A DNA stretch of 60,226 nucleotides from Hyphomicrobiales bacterium (lineage in GTDB: Bacteria; Pseudomonadota; Alphaproteobacteria; Rhizobiales; JAJFHR01), in the NCBI GenBank assembly GCA_021775475.1, contig JAJFHS010000045.1, positions 1 through 60,226 on the forward strand, in the 5' to 3' direction. Of this stretch, positions 51,992 to 60,226 are shown in pieces. The stretch's first letter is position 1, and each line of letters opens with the position of its first letter. A model generated the notes under the pieces. It worked only from the letters and a program-made list of their open reading frames with translations, made no database searches and was not told where the DNA came from. Both the position numbers and the translations under genes were made by a program.

Positions 51992-53014
51992 TTACCGATT
52001 TCCCTGTTGAGAAAATACGCGCTGTATTTCATCAACAATCGGCCCGGCACCATAACGAACCGGATCGGTTACGGGCAACGCGTGCCGGGCTGAAAGCTCA
52101 GACATATAGGCGCGGGCTTTTTCATCCTCTAAGGCCGCTGAGAAAACCGAAATGCCGACACAGCGAATATTGGGGTTGGTCAGGCTGCCTTCGAGGATTG
52201 TGCGTTCAATCACCTGTTCAATTGAGGGGATGGGGTGTTTGACATTGCGCATGGTGGTGCGGGTTGGCTCGTGGCAGACGACAAAGGCATCAGGTTGTGA
52301 TCCATGGAGCAGGCCAAGTGTGACGCCGGCAAAAGAAGGGTGGAACAGGGAGCCTTGCCCTTCAATGATATCCCAGTGATCCGCGTCATTTTCAGGGGCA
52401 ATCCATTCTGCCGCCCCGGCGATGAAGTCTGATATAACCGCGTCAATCGAAATACCACGGCCGGAGATCAAAATACCGGTCTGGCCGGTCGCCCTGAAAT
52501 CGACATTGATATGACGGCTGCGCATTTCTTTTTCAAGTGCCAGCGAGGTGTATTTTTTGCCGACGGAACAATCAGTTCCAACGGTCAATAACCTTAAGCC
52601 TGCACGTTTAAGGCCACTGCCGGTGGCAAATTTTTGATCGGAATAACGGATGTCATGCAATTGCCGGCCGTTGGCTTTTGCCGCTTCAGTCACGCCGGGT
52701 AAATCGCGCAACCTGATATGGAGGCCGGTGGCAACATCAAGACCGGCTTCCAATGCTTCGATGATGCTTACCACCCAGTGGTCGGGAAATTTGCCACCGG
52801 CATTGACGATACCTACAACCATGGTTTTTGCGCCGGCTTTTACCCCTTCTTCAATCGTCATGTCCGTTATGCCAATATCAGCGCCGCAACCCTCGAGACG
52901 CAATTGACCCAGACACCACTCAGGCCGCCAGTCTTTTATGCCAAAGGCTGTTTTTGCCGCCAGTTGATCGGGGGCGTCGCCGAGGAACAATAGGTAAGGT
53001 TGTTTGATTTCCAT
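51992..53014 (-). CDS. dgcN: DUF1611 / DgcN-family protein (D-glutamate N-acetyltransferase type)
   Basis: 340 residues from ATG 53014, chosen since GGAG lies eight bases upstream; the longer in-frame start at 53116 adds a region with no homology. YLLFLGDAPDQLAAKTAFG opens the N-terminal DUF1611 domain, and LLTVGTDCSVGKKYTSLALE is a P-loop-like motif. EGQGSLFHPSFAGVTLGLLHG is strongly conserved. The family is reported to act with DgcA: DgcN N-acetylates D-glutamate and DgcA epimerises the product. It is the first gene of a two-gene unit. Confidence 0.92.
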   Translation of the reverse strand: MEIKQPYLLFLGDAPDQLAAKTAFGIKDWRPEWCLGQLRLEGCGADIGITDMTIEEGVKAGAKTMVVGIVNAGGKFPDHWVVSIIEALEAGLDVATGLHIRLRDLPGVTEAAKANGRQLHDIRYSDQKFATGSGLKRAGLRLLTVGTDCSVGKKYTSLALEKEMRSRHINVDFRATGQTGILISGRGISIDAVISDFIAGAAEWIAPENDADHWDIIEGQGSLFHPSFAGVTLGLLHGSQPDAFVVCHEPTRTTMRNVKHPIPSIEQVIERTILEGSLTNPNIRCVGISVFSAALEDEKARAYMSELSARHALPVTDPVRYGAGPIVDEIQRVFSQQGNR

Positions 53015-53104
53015 CGCTTTTCTCCGGCAGTGATAATTGAGTCGAAAGATTGAATTTAGATAAAATGCAAGGGATCGGCAAGGCAGATCAAAACTCTTAA
53101 CAGA

Positions 53105-53135
53105 AAAAACCCGCAAACGATGTTTGCGGGTTTTT
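53105..53135 (-). terminator. Rho-independent terminator of the coiled-coil protein gene
   Basis: A perfect hairpin with arms AAAAACCCGCAAAC (53105-53118) and its complement (53122-53135) around a three-base loop. T-runs on both sides let it work in either direction. It sits 25-55 bases past the stop of the minus-strand gene at 53160. Confidence 0.93.
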
Positions 53136-53159
53136 GTTTTTGATTATGAGTGCTGGATA

Positions 53160-56100
53160 TCAATCCAGTCGGCCACTGGCGTGGGCCAGCATGAGATATA
53201 CTTTGCCGGTTTCCGATGTGAGGTAAGTTTCCGACAGCATATTATCACGATCTGACTGGGCGATAGAGTTGAGCAGGTTTTCAAAATCAAGAATGTAGCG
53301 ATCGACATCACTCTTGAATTCGTTGTCTCCTCTGTATTTTTCTTCAATCTCATCAAAAATGCGTTGTCCGCGCAATGTATACAAACGACGGGTAAAGACA
53401 TTGCGTTCGCCCTTCTTGTAGCGGTGCCACAAGTCAATCGGTGCCTCGTGATCCAATGCGCGTGCCAGATCAACGGACAGTGAGTTCAGGTTTTCGATAA
53501 TATGCAGAGCTGGACGCTCTTCTTTGCCTGAGCCCGTGGTGACTGAGTTTGATGCCGCGAATGATGCCAAATCACCGTCCTTTGCGGGCTTGCCGATGGC
53601 AGCCAGCAGGTCAGGCAGAGCCCAGCCATCAGCATTGTTGCCTGTTGCCGGTGAGGATTTGATTTCTGCCGCCGGTGTCTTTTTTGTTTCCAATGGGTTA
53701 GGCGACAAAGTGAAACTGTCGTTGGAAGGGGCAGGTTGAGAGGAGGTTGATTTTGGCAGCAGGCTAGGCACCGGTGCTGCAGGTTGCGCCGATGCAACGG
53801 CTGGTTCTGCAATGTTGAATTGCGTTGCAGGGGCAATATCAGACTGATTGCTGTGCTTTTTCACGACCATCGATAGGGTGGTGAGAGCACCGATCTGATC
53901 AGCAATAACCTGACGCATGGCGGCGGCACTTTTCTTTGTTTCATCAGGCAGCTCCAGAATTGTCCGCCTTAATTCTTCGCGGGTATCTTCAAGCTGTTTG
54001 GTGGCAAGATTGGCTGCCTTGCCCATATCTTCAGATGTGTTGCCAAAATGCTGACGGGTCTGATCGAGAGTACCTTTCATCTGCGCCAACACTTCTTCGT
54101 ACTGCTTTTTAATCTCATTGGCAGTTGCTTCGGTTTCTTCCTTGGCAGTGGCGTTTATGTGGGCCAGTTCTGCCAAAACCGCTTTTGAAGCTTCAGCTGT
54201 GTTTCCGGTCAGATCCTTGGTGAACTCATTGGTGCGTTCATAAGCATCCTTGATTGCGGCATCCAGAGCTGTGGTGTTGCGGCTGAGGATTTTATCCATG
54301 GTAGTCGCTTCACGTGTCAGTTTGCCAACCAGATCAGCCAGGGCAGTCTCGCGGGCATGCAGGGCTTGTTCGATCTGCTGGTCGACGTGGGTTAACTGGC
54401 GATCAATATCGGAAGTAGCTTTTTCCAGTTTGCCCTGAACCGAGCTTGAGGTTTCTTCCAGTCTGCCGGTCAGATCCAGTGAAGACGTGTTGAGGACACC
54501 TGCTACATTCTCGGCTGATGAGGTTAACTGGCCAGTCATATATTCTGACGCGGCGTTAAGCTGTTCGACAATTTCCTTGGTTGATTGATCGAGATGGGCT
54601 GAAATTGCGGTTGCACCCTTGTCCAGTTTGGACCAGGTACCTTGCGTGGTAGTGTCAAAGACATCGGAGATTTTCGACATGGCAGTTTCGATCTCACCGG
54701 ATAGAGCGCTCGATGTGGTTGTCAATCGTGTGGTAATTTCTGAACTTGCAGTTTCGAGGCGATCGGCCATCTGTTCAGTTGTTGATTGCAACTGACGGCT
54801 GATTTCCGTGCCAGCATTATCAAGACGGCTGGCAAGTCCACTGCTGGTGCTGTCGAGGCGTTCTGATACTGCAATACTGGCGTTTTCAAGTTTGTCGGTG
54901 ACTTTGGTTGCCACGTTCTGGAACTGATTGGTGGCAATTTCGCTGGACGCTTTAATCGAAGCATTGACACTGTCGGCAGTTGCTTTGAGCTCGTTCAGGG
55001 TTGAAGCGCTCGATGCCTCAACCGTGGCACTGACGGCTTTTGCAGCTGTTTGCAATTCTCCCAGTGCCGTGGCGCTGGTGTTGGCAACGGCATCGCCCAC
55101 ATCCTGGGCGGCGATGCGAATGTGATTGCTGATTTCAGCACCGGCACTATCCAGTTGCTCTTCGAGTTTTCCACGCACGTTTTCGAAGTTTTCCGAGATA
55201 TTTGCGGCGGTGGTTTCAAGCTTGGTGTTGATGCTGTCCGCGGATACCTGGATACGCTCTGATGTTTGCGCACTTGTGGTCTGCAGGGTTGTGCCAACAG
55301 TTTCGCCCAAAGCCTTCATCTGCTTGTTAGTGTGAATGGAGACTGTTTGTACAGCATCAGCAATCGTATCTGCGGATGAACGCAACTGGTCTTTGGTTTC
55401 TTCGCCGGCAACCTGAATGACGGAGGCAACGGTATTGCTTGAAGAGCGCAGTTGCTTGTTAACCTCGGATCCGGTTGACTGCAGCAGTGAAGATACTTCG
55501 CCGGCAGCAGATTTAAGGGTGTTTGTGGTATTGGAGCCGATGTTGACTATGGTTGACGTGGCAGCTTCGGTTACGGCTTTGAGCTGTTCGGCCACCTCAG
55601 CACTTGAACTTTGCAGGGCACCAACTGTTGATGACGATGTAGACAGCAGGGTTTCATTGATTTCCGTGCCGACAGATTCAAGTGTGGTGATGGTTGCACT
55701 GGTCATGGACTGGAGCTGTGTGCTGGCGTGGCTGGTTGCATTTTCTAAAGCCGAGGCAACCAGTTCACTGGTCTGGCTTCCAACTGCACTAATGGTGGAA
55801 CTGGATTGATCAGCTACAGCTTGCAGTCTATCCGCGACCTGACCGCTGGATTTCTGCAGGGCGTTTACGGTGGAGCCAGCGGTCGATTTCAACAATTCAT
55901 TGACTTCCGTGCCAGCTGAATCAATCGCTTTCAAGGTTGATTGCGTAAGTGTTTTTAAAGTTTCATTCGAGTTTGAAGAAGCTGAATTAACCGCTGTGGT
56001 CACTTGGCCGCTGAGGGATTTAAGATTGTCAACCGTATCAGAGCAGGCAGATTCCACCGAAGATGTTGCCGCTTCCGATGATAATTTAATCTGTGTTGTC

Positions 56101-57599
56101 GCCTGGGTGCTGGCGGTTTTGATGGTTGAGGTGATCGCCGTGGAGATGGATTTCAACTCACTGGTCGTATTGGTCGTTGCTGAATGCAGGCCCGATCCAA
56201 TATTATCGGCTGTCGATTGAAGCTCTTCAGAGATGATTTTTGCCGTTGATACCATCCGCTCGGATAAAGACGAGCTCGATAAGTCGAGACGTTCGGTGAC
56301 AGCCTCTGATGTTGCCTGCAACCGTTCGGTCAAATCTGTACTGGATGTGTCCAGACGATCGGTGACCGTCTCGGAGGTCGACTGTAACCGTTCGGTCAAA
56401 TCTTCGCTAATTGAGGATATTTTCGAATTCAGGCGCTCACCGGTTTCTTCCAGTTCGGTGATCATGCGCATGTTGCTGCTTTCCAAAACTGAAGTGAACC
56501 CCTCAATTTTAGAGCCTTGTTCGGTCAGGCTTTCGGTGAAATTGCGAATGTCGGACAGGATTGCCGTCGATACCTGGTGCAGGCGTTTTGTATGGGATTC
56601 AATATCCTGGTTGGTGACCGTTGCTTCAGTGGTCAGGAGCTCAACTGAGTGATGCAAACCGTCGGTGCGGTCTTTAAGCTCACCCTGGAGACTTCCCAGG
56701 CTTTCTGTCGCGGTGCCAACAATTTCTGACATGCGGGTGATTTCACTGTGAAGCTCGGAGACCACGGGGACGACAAAAGTGCCCAGGGCCTGGCCGGCTT
56801 CTTCAATGGCCTGGCGCTGGCCTTCCATACCGTCGAGCAAAGAGCGAATGCGATCCTCGTTGGAGCCAAAGGCGCGCTCAATAGCATTAACTTCGTTGTG
56901 GACAACGGCTTCAAGCTCACCCACACGATTGAAAGCATTCTCAACACCATCTGCCATGGAGGCGACTTCGCGGCGCACAGCGGCGGCGACGGTTGTGACG
57001 GCTTTTGTGGCATTTTCTTCAGGCTGCATGAGACGGAAAGCTGCCTGGGCAAGGGCGTTTGAGGCCAGGCTCATCTGCTGAGCGCGCCATACCATATAAG
57101 CAACAGAGAAAAAGAACGATACTGGTAAAAATGCGACGACGGAAATTGCGGCAATTTGCGGTGCATCGAGAAGTTTTGCCAGTTCTCCGCTTTTGATAAG
57201 TTCAGGGCCGTAATATCCCCACAGATAGGCGGTACCAAAGCCAAGCCAGACCAAAGACAGAATGAAGGCAACCAAAAACGGCATTTTTGACGCTCTGCCG
57301 CGCAAGGCCTGTCGCAGTGCAGCCGATGTCGGCTCATCGTCGTTAGCTGGAATTCGTCTGCCTGATACATCTGGCCCCGGTGCAGATATTTGACCGGGTC
57401 CCACATCAAGCTCCGATATATGATCGTCGGCAGCATAGTTACTTGCAGCGCCGCCCTGCATCTTGGATACTTTTTTCATCGTTTTGCCTGTCGATCTCCC
57501 AGTCAACTTTTCCGCCATTTTTGAAACCACTCGTTTCATTGGCAGTTCTGCTTTTTTTCGTGCCATTGCCGCCACCTGATCCTTAAGGTTCATACGCAT
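53160..57599 (-). CDS. Very large membrane-anchored coiled-coil protein, growth-pole-ring (GPR)-like
   Basis: 1479 residues. A basic and Pro-containing N-terminus is followed by two membrane helices (about 107-127 and 149-171) and then over 1000 residues of heptad- and 11-mer-like repeats rich in Ser, Thr, Ala and Glu, such as STSETVTDRLDTSSTDLTER and its variants. A Pro/Ser linker (about 1280-1360) leads to a compact C-terminal domain ending LAHASGRLD. Rhizobiales homologues are annotated as apolipoprotein- or kinesin-like; the Agrobacterium member is GPR, a ring at the growing pole, and TipN has a similar layout. No motor domain is present. A role at the growing pole is inferred from these relatives. 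A terminator follows. Confidence 0.85.
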   Translation of the reverse strand: MRMNLKDQVAAMARKKAELPMKRVVSKMAEKLTGRSTGKTMKKVSKMQGGAASNYAADDHISELDVGPGQISAPGPDVSGRRIPANDDEPTSAALRQALRGRASKMPFLVAFILSLVWLGFGTAYLWGYYGPELIKSGELAKLLDAPQIAAISVVAFLPVSFFFSVAYMVWRAQQMSLASNALAQAAFRLMQPEENATKAVTTVAAAVRREVASMADGVENAFNRVGELEAVVHNEVNAIERAFGSNEDRIRSLLDGMEGQRQAIEEAGQALGTFVVPVVSELHSEITRMSEIVGTATESLGSLQGELKDRTDGLHHSVELLTTEATVTNQDIESHTKRLHQVSTAILSDIRNFTESLTEQGSKIEGFTSVLESSNMRMITELEETGERLNSKISSISEDLTERLQSTSETVTDRLDTSSTDLTERLQATSEAVTERLDLSSSSLSERMVSTAKIISEELQSTADNIGSGLHSATTNTTSELKSISTAITSTIKTASTQATTQIKLSSEAATSSVESACSDTVDNLKSLSGQVTTAVNSASSNSNETLKTLTQSTLKAIDSAGTEVNELLKSTAGSTVNALQKSSGQVADRLQAVADQSSSTISAVGSQTSELVASALENATSHASTQLQSMTSATITTLESVGTEINETLLSTSSSTVGALQSSSAEVAEQLKAVTEAATSTIVNIGSNTTNTLKSAAGEVSSLLQSTGSEVNKQLRSSSNTVASVIQVAGEETKDQLRSSADTIADAVQTVSIHTNKQMKALGETVGTTLQTTSAQTSERIQVSADSINTKLETTAANISENFENVRGKLEEQLDSAGAEISNHIRIAAQDVGDAVANTSATALGELQTAAKAVSATVEASSASTLNELKATADSVNASIKASSEIATNQFQNVATKVTDKLENASIAVSERLDSTSSGLASRLDNAGTEISRQLQSTTEQMADRLETASSEITTRLTTTSSALSGEIETAMSKISDVFDTTTQGTWSKLDKGATAISAHLDQSTKEIVEQLNAASEYMTGQLTSSAENVAGVLNTSSLDLTGRLEETSSSVQGKLEKATSDIDRQLTHVDQQIEQALHARETALADLVGKLTREATTMDKILSRNTTALDAAIKDAYERTNEFTKDLTGNTAEASKAVLAELAHINATAKEETEATANEIKKQYEEVLAQMKGTLDQTRQHFGNTSEDMGKAANLATKQLEDTREELRRTILELPDETKKSAAAMRQVIADQIGALTTLSMVVKKHSNQSDIAPATQFNIAEPAVASAQPAAPVPSLLPKSTSSQPAPSNDSFTLSPNPLETKKTPAAEIKSSPATGNNADGWALPDLLAAIGKPAKDGDLASFAASNSVTTGSGKEERPALHIIENLNSLSVDLARALDHEAPIDLWHRYKKGERNVFTRRLYTLRGQRIFDEIEEKYRGDNEFKSDVDRYILDFENLLNSIAQSDRDNMLSETYLTSETGKVYLMLAHASGRLD

Positions 57600-57612
57600 T
57601 ACAACTGCTTTT

Positions 57613-57867
57613 TTAATCTGCAGCCACTTTTTTTGGTCTATCCGAGTTTGTTGTCAGCACTTCTTTCAGCAAAGAACTATCAAAATATATAGTCTGGCGC
57701 GTTCTGCCAAAGGTGAAGATCCGGTTAATAAATCCCACTTTTGCGCCTGTTTTTGTCGTTCTTTCTTTTAATCCTTGCTGTAAGACGTTGGTTTTGGCCT
57801 CCTGGATAGAGCCGTAGTCTTTTGAAAATACCCGAAAACGGGCTCTGAATAAATACACAAAGTGCAA
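57613..57867 (-). CDS. Hypothetical small open frame upstream of the GPR-like gene
   Basis: 84 codons on the minus strand, ending 13 bases before the start of the GPR-like gene. It would start at TTG 57867 or GTG 57858, without a clear ribosome site. The sequence (KVGFINRIFTFGRTRQTIYF) has no signal, helix or known domain. It may simply be the leader of the downstream gene. Included as possible only. Confidence 0.25.
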   Translation of the reverse strand: MHFVYLFRARFRVFSKDYGSIQEAKTNVLQQGLKERTTKTGAKVGFINRIFTFGRTRQTIYFDSSLLKEVLTTNSDRPKKVAAD

Positions 57868-58068
57868 ATTTACCAGACGATTAAGATTTATCGTTAACGC
57901 CCGTTAAGTGGCACTCTGGCTTATACGGGTTTTCTTTGTCTATTTTTAGGCAGGATTAATGGATGGCCTGATCAGACTGAAACCAAAAATAAACCTTGTC
58001 AATTAACATAAAAGTATCGGGAGTTTGGTAAGGTTTGATTGATTTTAAAAGCTGTCAAGGAGTTGAAA

Positions 58069-58470
58069 ATGGCCGGATCTACAGAAGTAGGTACAAATAA
58101 TATGGCGTACGGTGGTGCCAGCGCGGCCGCTGGTGCTGCGCAAAGACCAATTGATTTGGTTCATCTGTCTAAATTTACCATGGGTGACAAGGATCTGGAG
58201 CGTGAAGTGCTTAATCTGTTTGCAACTCAATCTACAATTTACCTGGATCGCCTGCGTGCGGCAGAAGATGACAGGTCGTGGCTCGAGGCGGTACATACCT
58301 TAAGAGGGTCTGCCACCGGCGTCGGTGCCTGGCGGGTGGCAAGTTATGCCGGTGAAGTTGAAAGACTTGAAGGTGAAGACCGTAGCGCTGTTTGTGGAGC
58401 CGCTATTGAGGAGTTGAGCCAGAGTGTGGCCGAAGTCAATCAGTATATCCATGATCTGACAGTAGAATAA
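58069..58470 (+). CDS. Hpt-domain phosphotransfer protein
   Basis: 133 residues from ATG 58069, with AAGGAG eight bases before it (the TTG at 58039 is ignored). An Ala/Gly-rich N-terminal tail (about 25 residues) leads into an Hpt four-helix bundle with VHTLRGSATGVGAW, where H76 is the probable phosphorylated His. It would pass phosphate between response regulators and histidine kinases. No partner is nearby. It is divergent from the GPR-like gene and followed by a terminator. Confidence 0.92.
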   Translation: MAGSTEVGTNNMAYGGASAAAGAAQRPIDLVHLSKFTMGDKDLEREVLNLFATQSTIYLDRLRAAEDDRSWLEAVHTLRGSATGVGAWRVASYAGEVERLEGEDRSAVCGAAIEELSQSVAEVNQYIHDLTVE

Positions 58471-58508
58471 GCACTGCTCAACCTCATTGATGGGGATTTG
58501 AAGTTTTT

Positions 58509-58545
58509 AAAACGCGTGCGAAACATTTTGTTTCGCACGCGTTTT
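58509..58545 (+). terminator. Rho-independent terminator of the Hpt gene
   Basis: A perfect hairpin with arms AAAACGCGTGCGAAAC (58509-58524) and its complement (58530-58545), a five-base loop and a T-rich tail (TTTTGGTTTT). It starts 38 bases after the stop. Confidence 0.93.
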
Positions 58546-58709
58546 GGTTTTCAAAAAGATCGCAAGCGCATTGCTATTGAATTTAGTTTCCCGTATACGA
58601 ACAGCCGAATTCATAATGCGGGATCACAGGCATTTTAATCGATCCGGTTCAGGGCTCGAGCCTTCGGAGATTTTTGTGCCTGATGACGGTAATTGAGGTG
58701 AAAGGCGCT

Positions 58710-59030
58710 ATGGCCAAAATAACTTTTGTTGAGTTTAACGGTACCGAACGGGTGGTGGATGCAGTCGCAAATTCGACTGTTATGGAGACAGCACGTAACA
58801 ATGATGTTCCTGGAATTGAAGCGGAATGCGGCGGATCTTGTGCATGTGCGACCTGTCATGTCTATGTCGACCCTGAGTGGCTGGAAAAAGCCGGCGAACG
58901 CTCCGAGATGGAAGAAGATATGCTGGACTTCGCATTTGACGTGCGTGAAAACAGCCGGTTATGTTGCCAGATTAAAGTCACAGATGAACTTGATGGCTTG
59001 ATTGTGCGTACGCCGGAACGGCAATTTTAA
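58710..59030 (+). CDS. [2Fe-2S] ferredoxin, adrenodoxin type
   Basis: 106 residues from ATG 58710; the in-frame TTG at 58674 is ignored since homologues begin MAKITFVE and AAAGG lies upstream. [16 protein letters not shown] carries three cluster cysteines and LCCQIK the fourth. Such ferredoxins serve monooxygenases or Fe-S assembly. It lies 29 bases upstream of a thioredoxin-reductase-like ferredoxin reductase, so the pair is likely one electron transfer module. Acceptor unknown. Confidence 0.95.
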   Translation: MAKITFVEFNGTERVVDAVANSTVMETARNNDVPGIEAECGGSCACATCHVYVDPEWLEKAGERSEMEEDMLDFAFDVRENSRLCCQIKVTDELDGLIVRTPERQF

Positions 59031-59035
59031 TTTAA

Positions 59036-60088
<1,053 letters not shown>

Positions 60089-60099
60089 TCGAACGTGAA

Positions 60100-60226
60100 C
60101 TACGCGATTTTGGCTGATTGACTGACTATCCAGATGATCCAGATTTTGAGCCAAAGAAGCTTGATCCACTTGAGGATGAGGCGGAAGTTGTATCCTGCTG
60201 CTGCGAGGATGGGGTTGATGGCATCG
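60100..60226 (-). mobile_element. IS5-family transposase, C-terminal end (cut by window edge)
   Basis: The last 42 codons of a minus-strand gene. DAINPILAAAGYNFRLILKW is the conserved C-terminal segment of IS5-type transposases. The stop is TAG at 60100-60102. The rest lies beyond the right edge, so whether the IS is intact cannot be told. Its 3' end is 12 bases past the ferredoxin reductase stop, which must be close to the insertion boundary. Confidence 0.85.

Noticed and set aside
53160..57599. Kinesin or chemoreceptor assignment for the giant coiled-coil protein
   Set aside because: No P-loop motor domain and no conserved chemoreceptor hairpin tip; repeat bias explains such database labels.

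Overview
The window looks like chromosomal DNA of an alphaproteobacterium, most likely a marine Hyphomicrobiales (Rhizobiales)-type organism. This is inferred from gene content: a PTA-fused malic enzyme, a large polar-growth-ring-like coiled-coil protein, a ChoX/W/V choline uptake operon, Cpa/Tad pilus genes, a DgcN/DgcA pair and interspersed palindromic repeats. Coding density is high. Three convergent gene pairs overlap at their stop codons. I saw no rRNA, tRNA, CRISPR array or prophage. One transposase end (IS5-type) runs off the right edge.

Region 1 (1-4500): malic enzyme maeB and a TPR-sulfotransferase, both on the minus strand.

Region 2 (4994-20468) is the most unusual part. A tight plus-strand operon encodes a tetraheme c-type cytochrome, a cytoplasmic protein that fuses cyclic-nucleotide-binding domains to a ferredoxin with four [4Fe-4S] cluster motifs, a five-helix membrane protein with two His pairs spaced like a diheme cytochrome b, and a membrane-anchored decaheme cytochrome with a cytoplasmic Cys-rich head. 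Facing it is a membrane-anchored FAD/[2Fe-2S] NAD(P)H reductase. Beyond gdhA, a minus-strand set encodes a periplasm-sensing class III adenylate cyclase, a pentaheme cytochrome and an outer-membrane beta-barrel. Together these could carry electrons from cytoplasmic donors across the inner membrane to periplasmic hemes and perhaps to the cell surface, with cAMP as a possible control signal. That functional link is inference; I do not recognise the combination as a described system.

Region 3 (20536-32596): secreted pentapeptide-repeat protein, EamA exporter, RND efflux pair, inorganic pyrophosphatase, lytic transglycosylase, an ECF sigma factor with a membrane VWA protein (possible anti-sigma), a small secreted protein and a TadD-like TPR lipoprotein.

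Region 4 (32768-40277): FecR-domain/beta-barrel protein, choline ABC transporter choXWV, and a partial Tad pilus set (lipoprotein, cpaC, cpaB) without its ATPase or platform genes.

Region 5 (40627-53014): mostly metabolic and accessory genes: YtoQ-like protein, aldo/keto reductase, ppk2, MFS transporter, an SDR lacking the usual catalytic residues, alpha/beta hydrolase, threonine dehydratase-like enzyme, FAD amine oxidase-like protein, CheZ-like protein, an ArsR regulator facing a Met-rich protein and a SHOCT protein, and the dgcN/dgcA pair for D-glutamate metabolism.

Region 6 (53160-60226): the 1479-residue coiled-coil protein, an Hpt protein, a [2Fe-2S] ferredoxin next to a thioredoxin-reductase-like ferredoxin-NADP reductase, and the transposase end.
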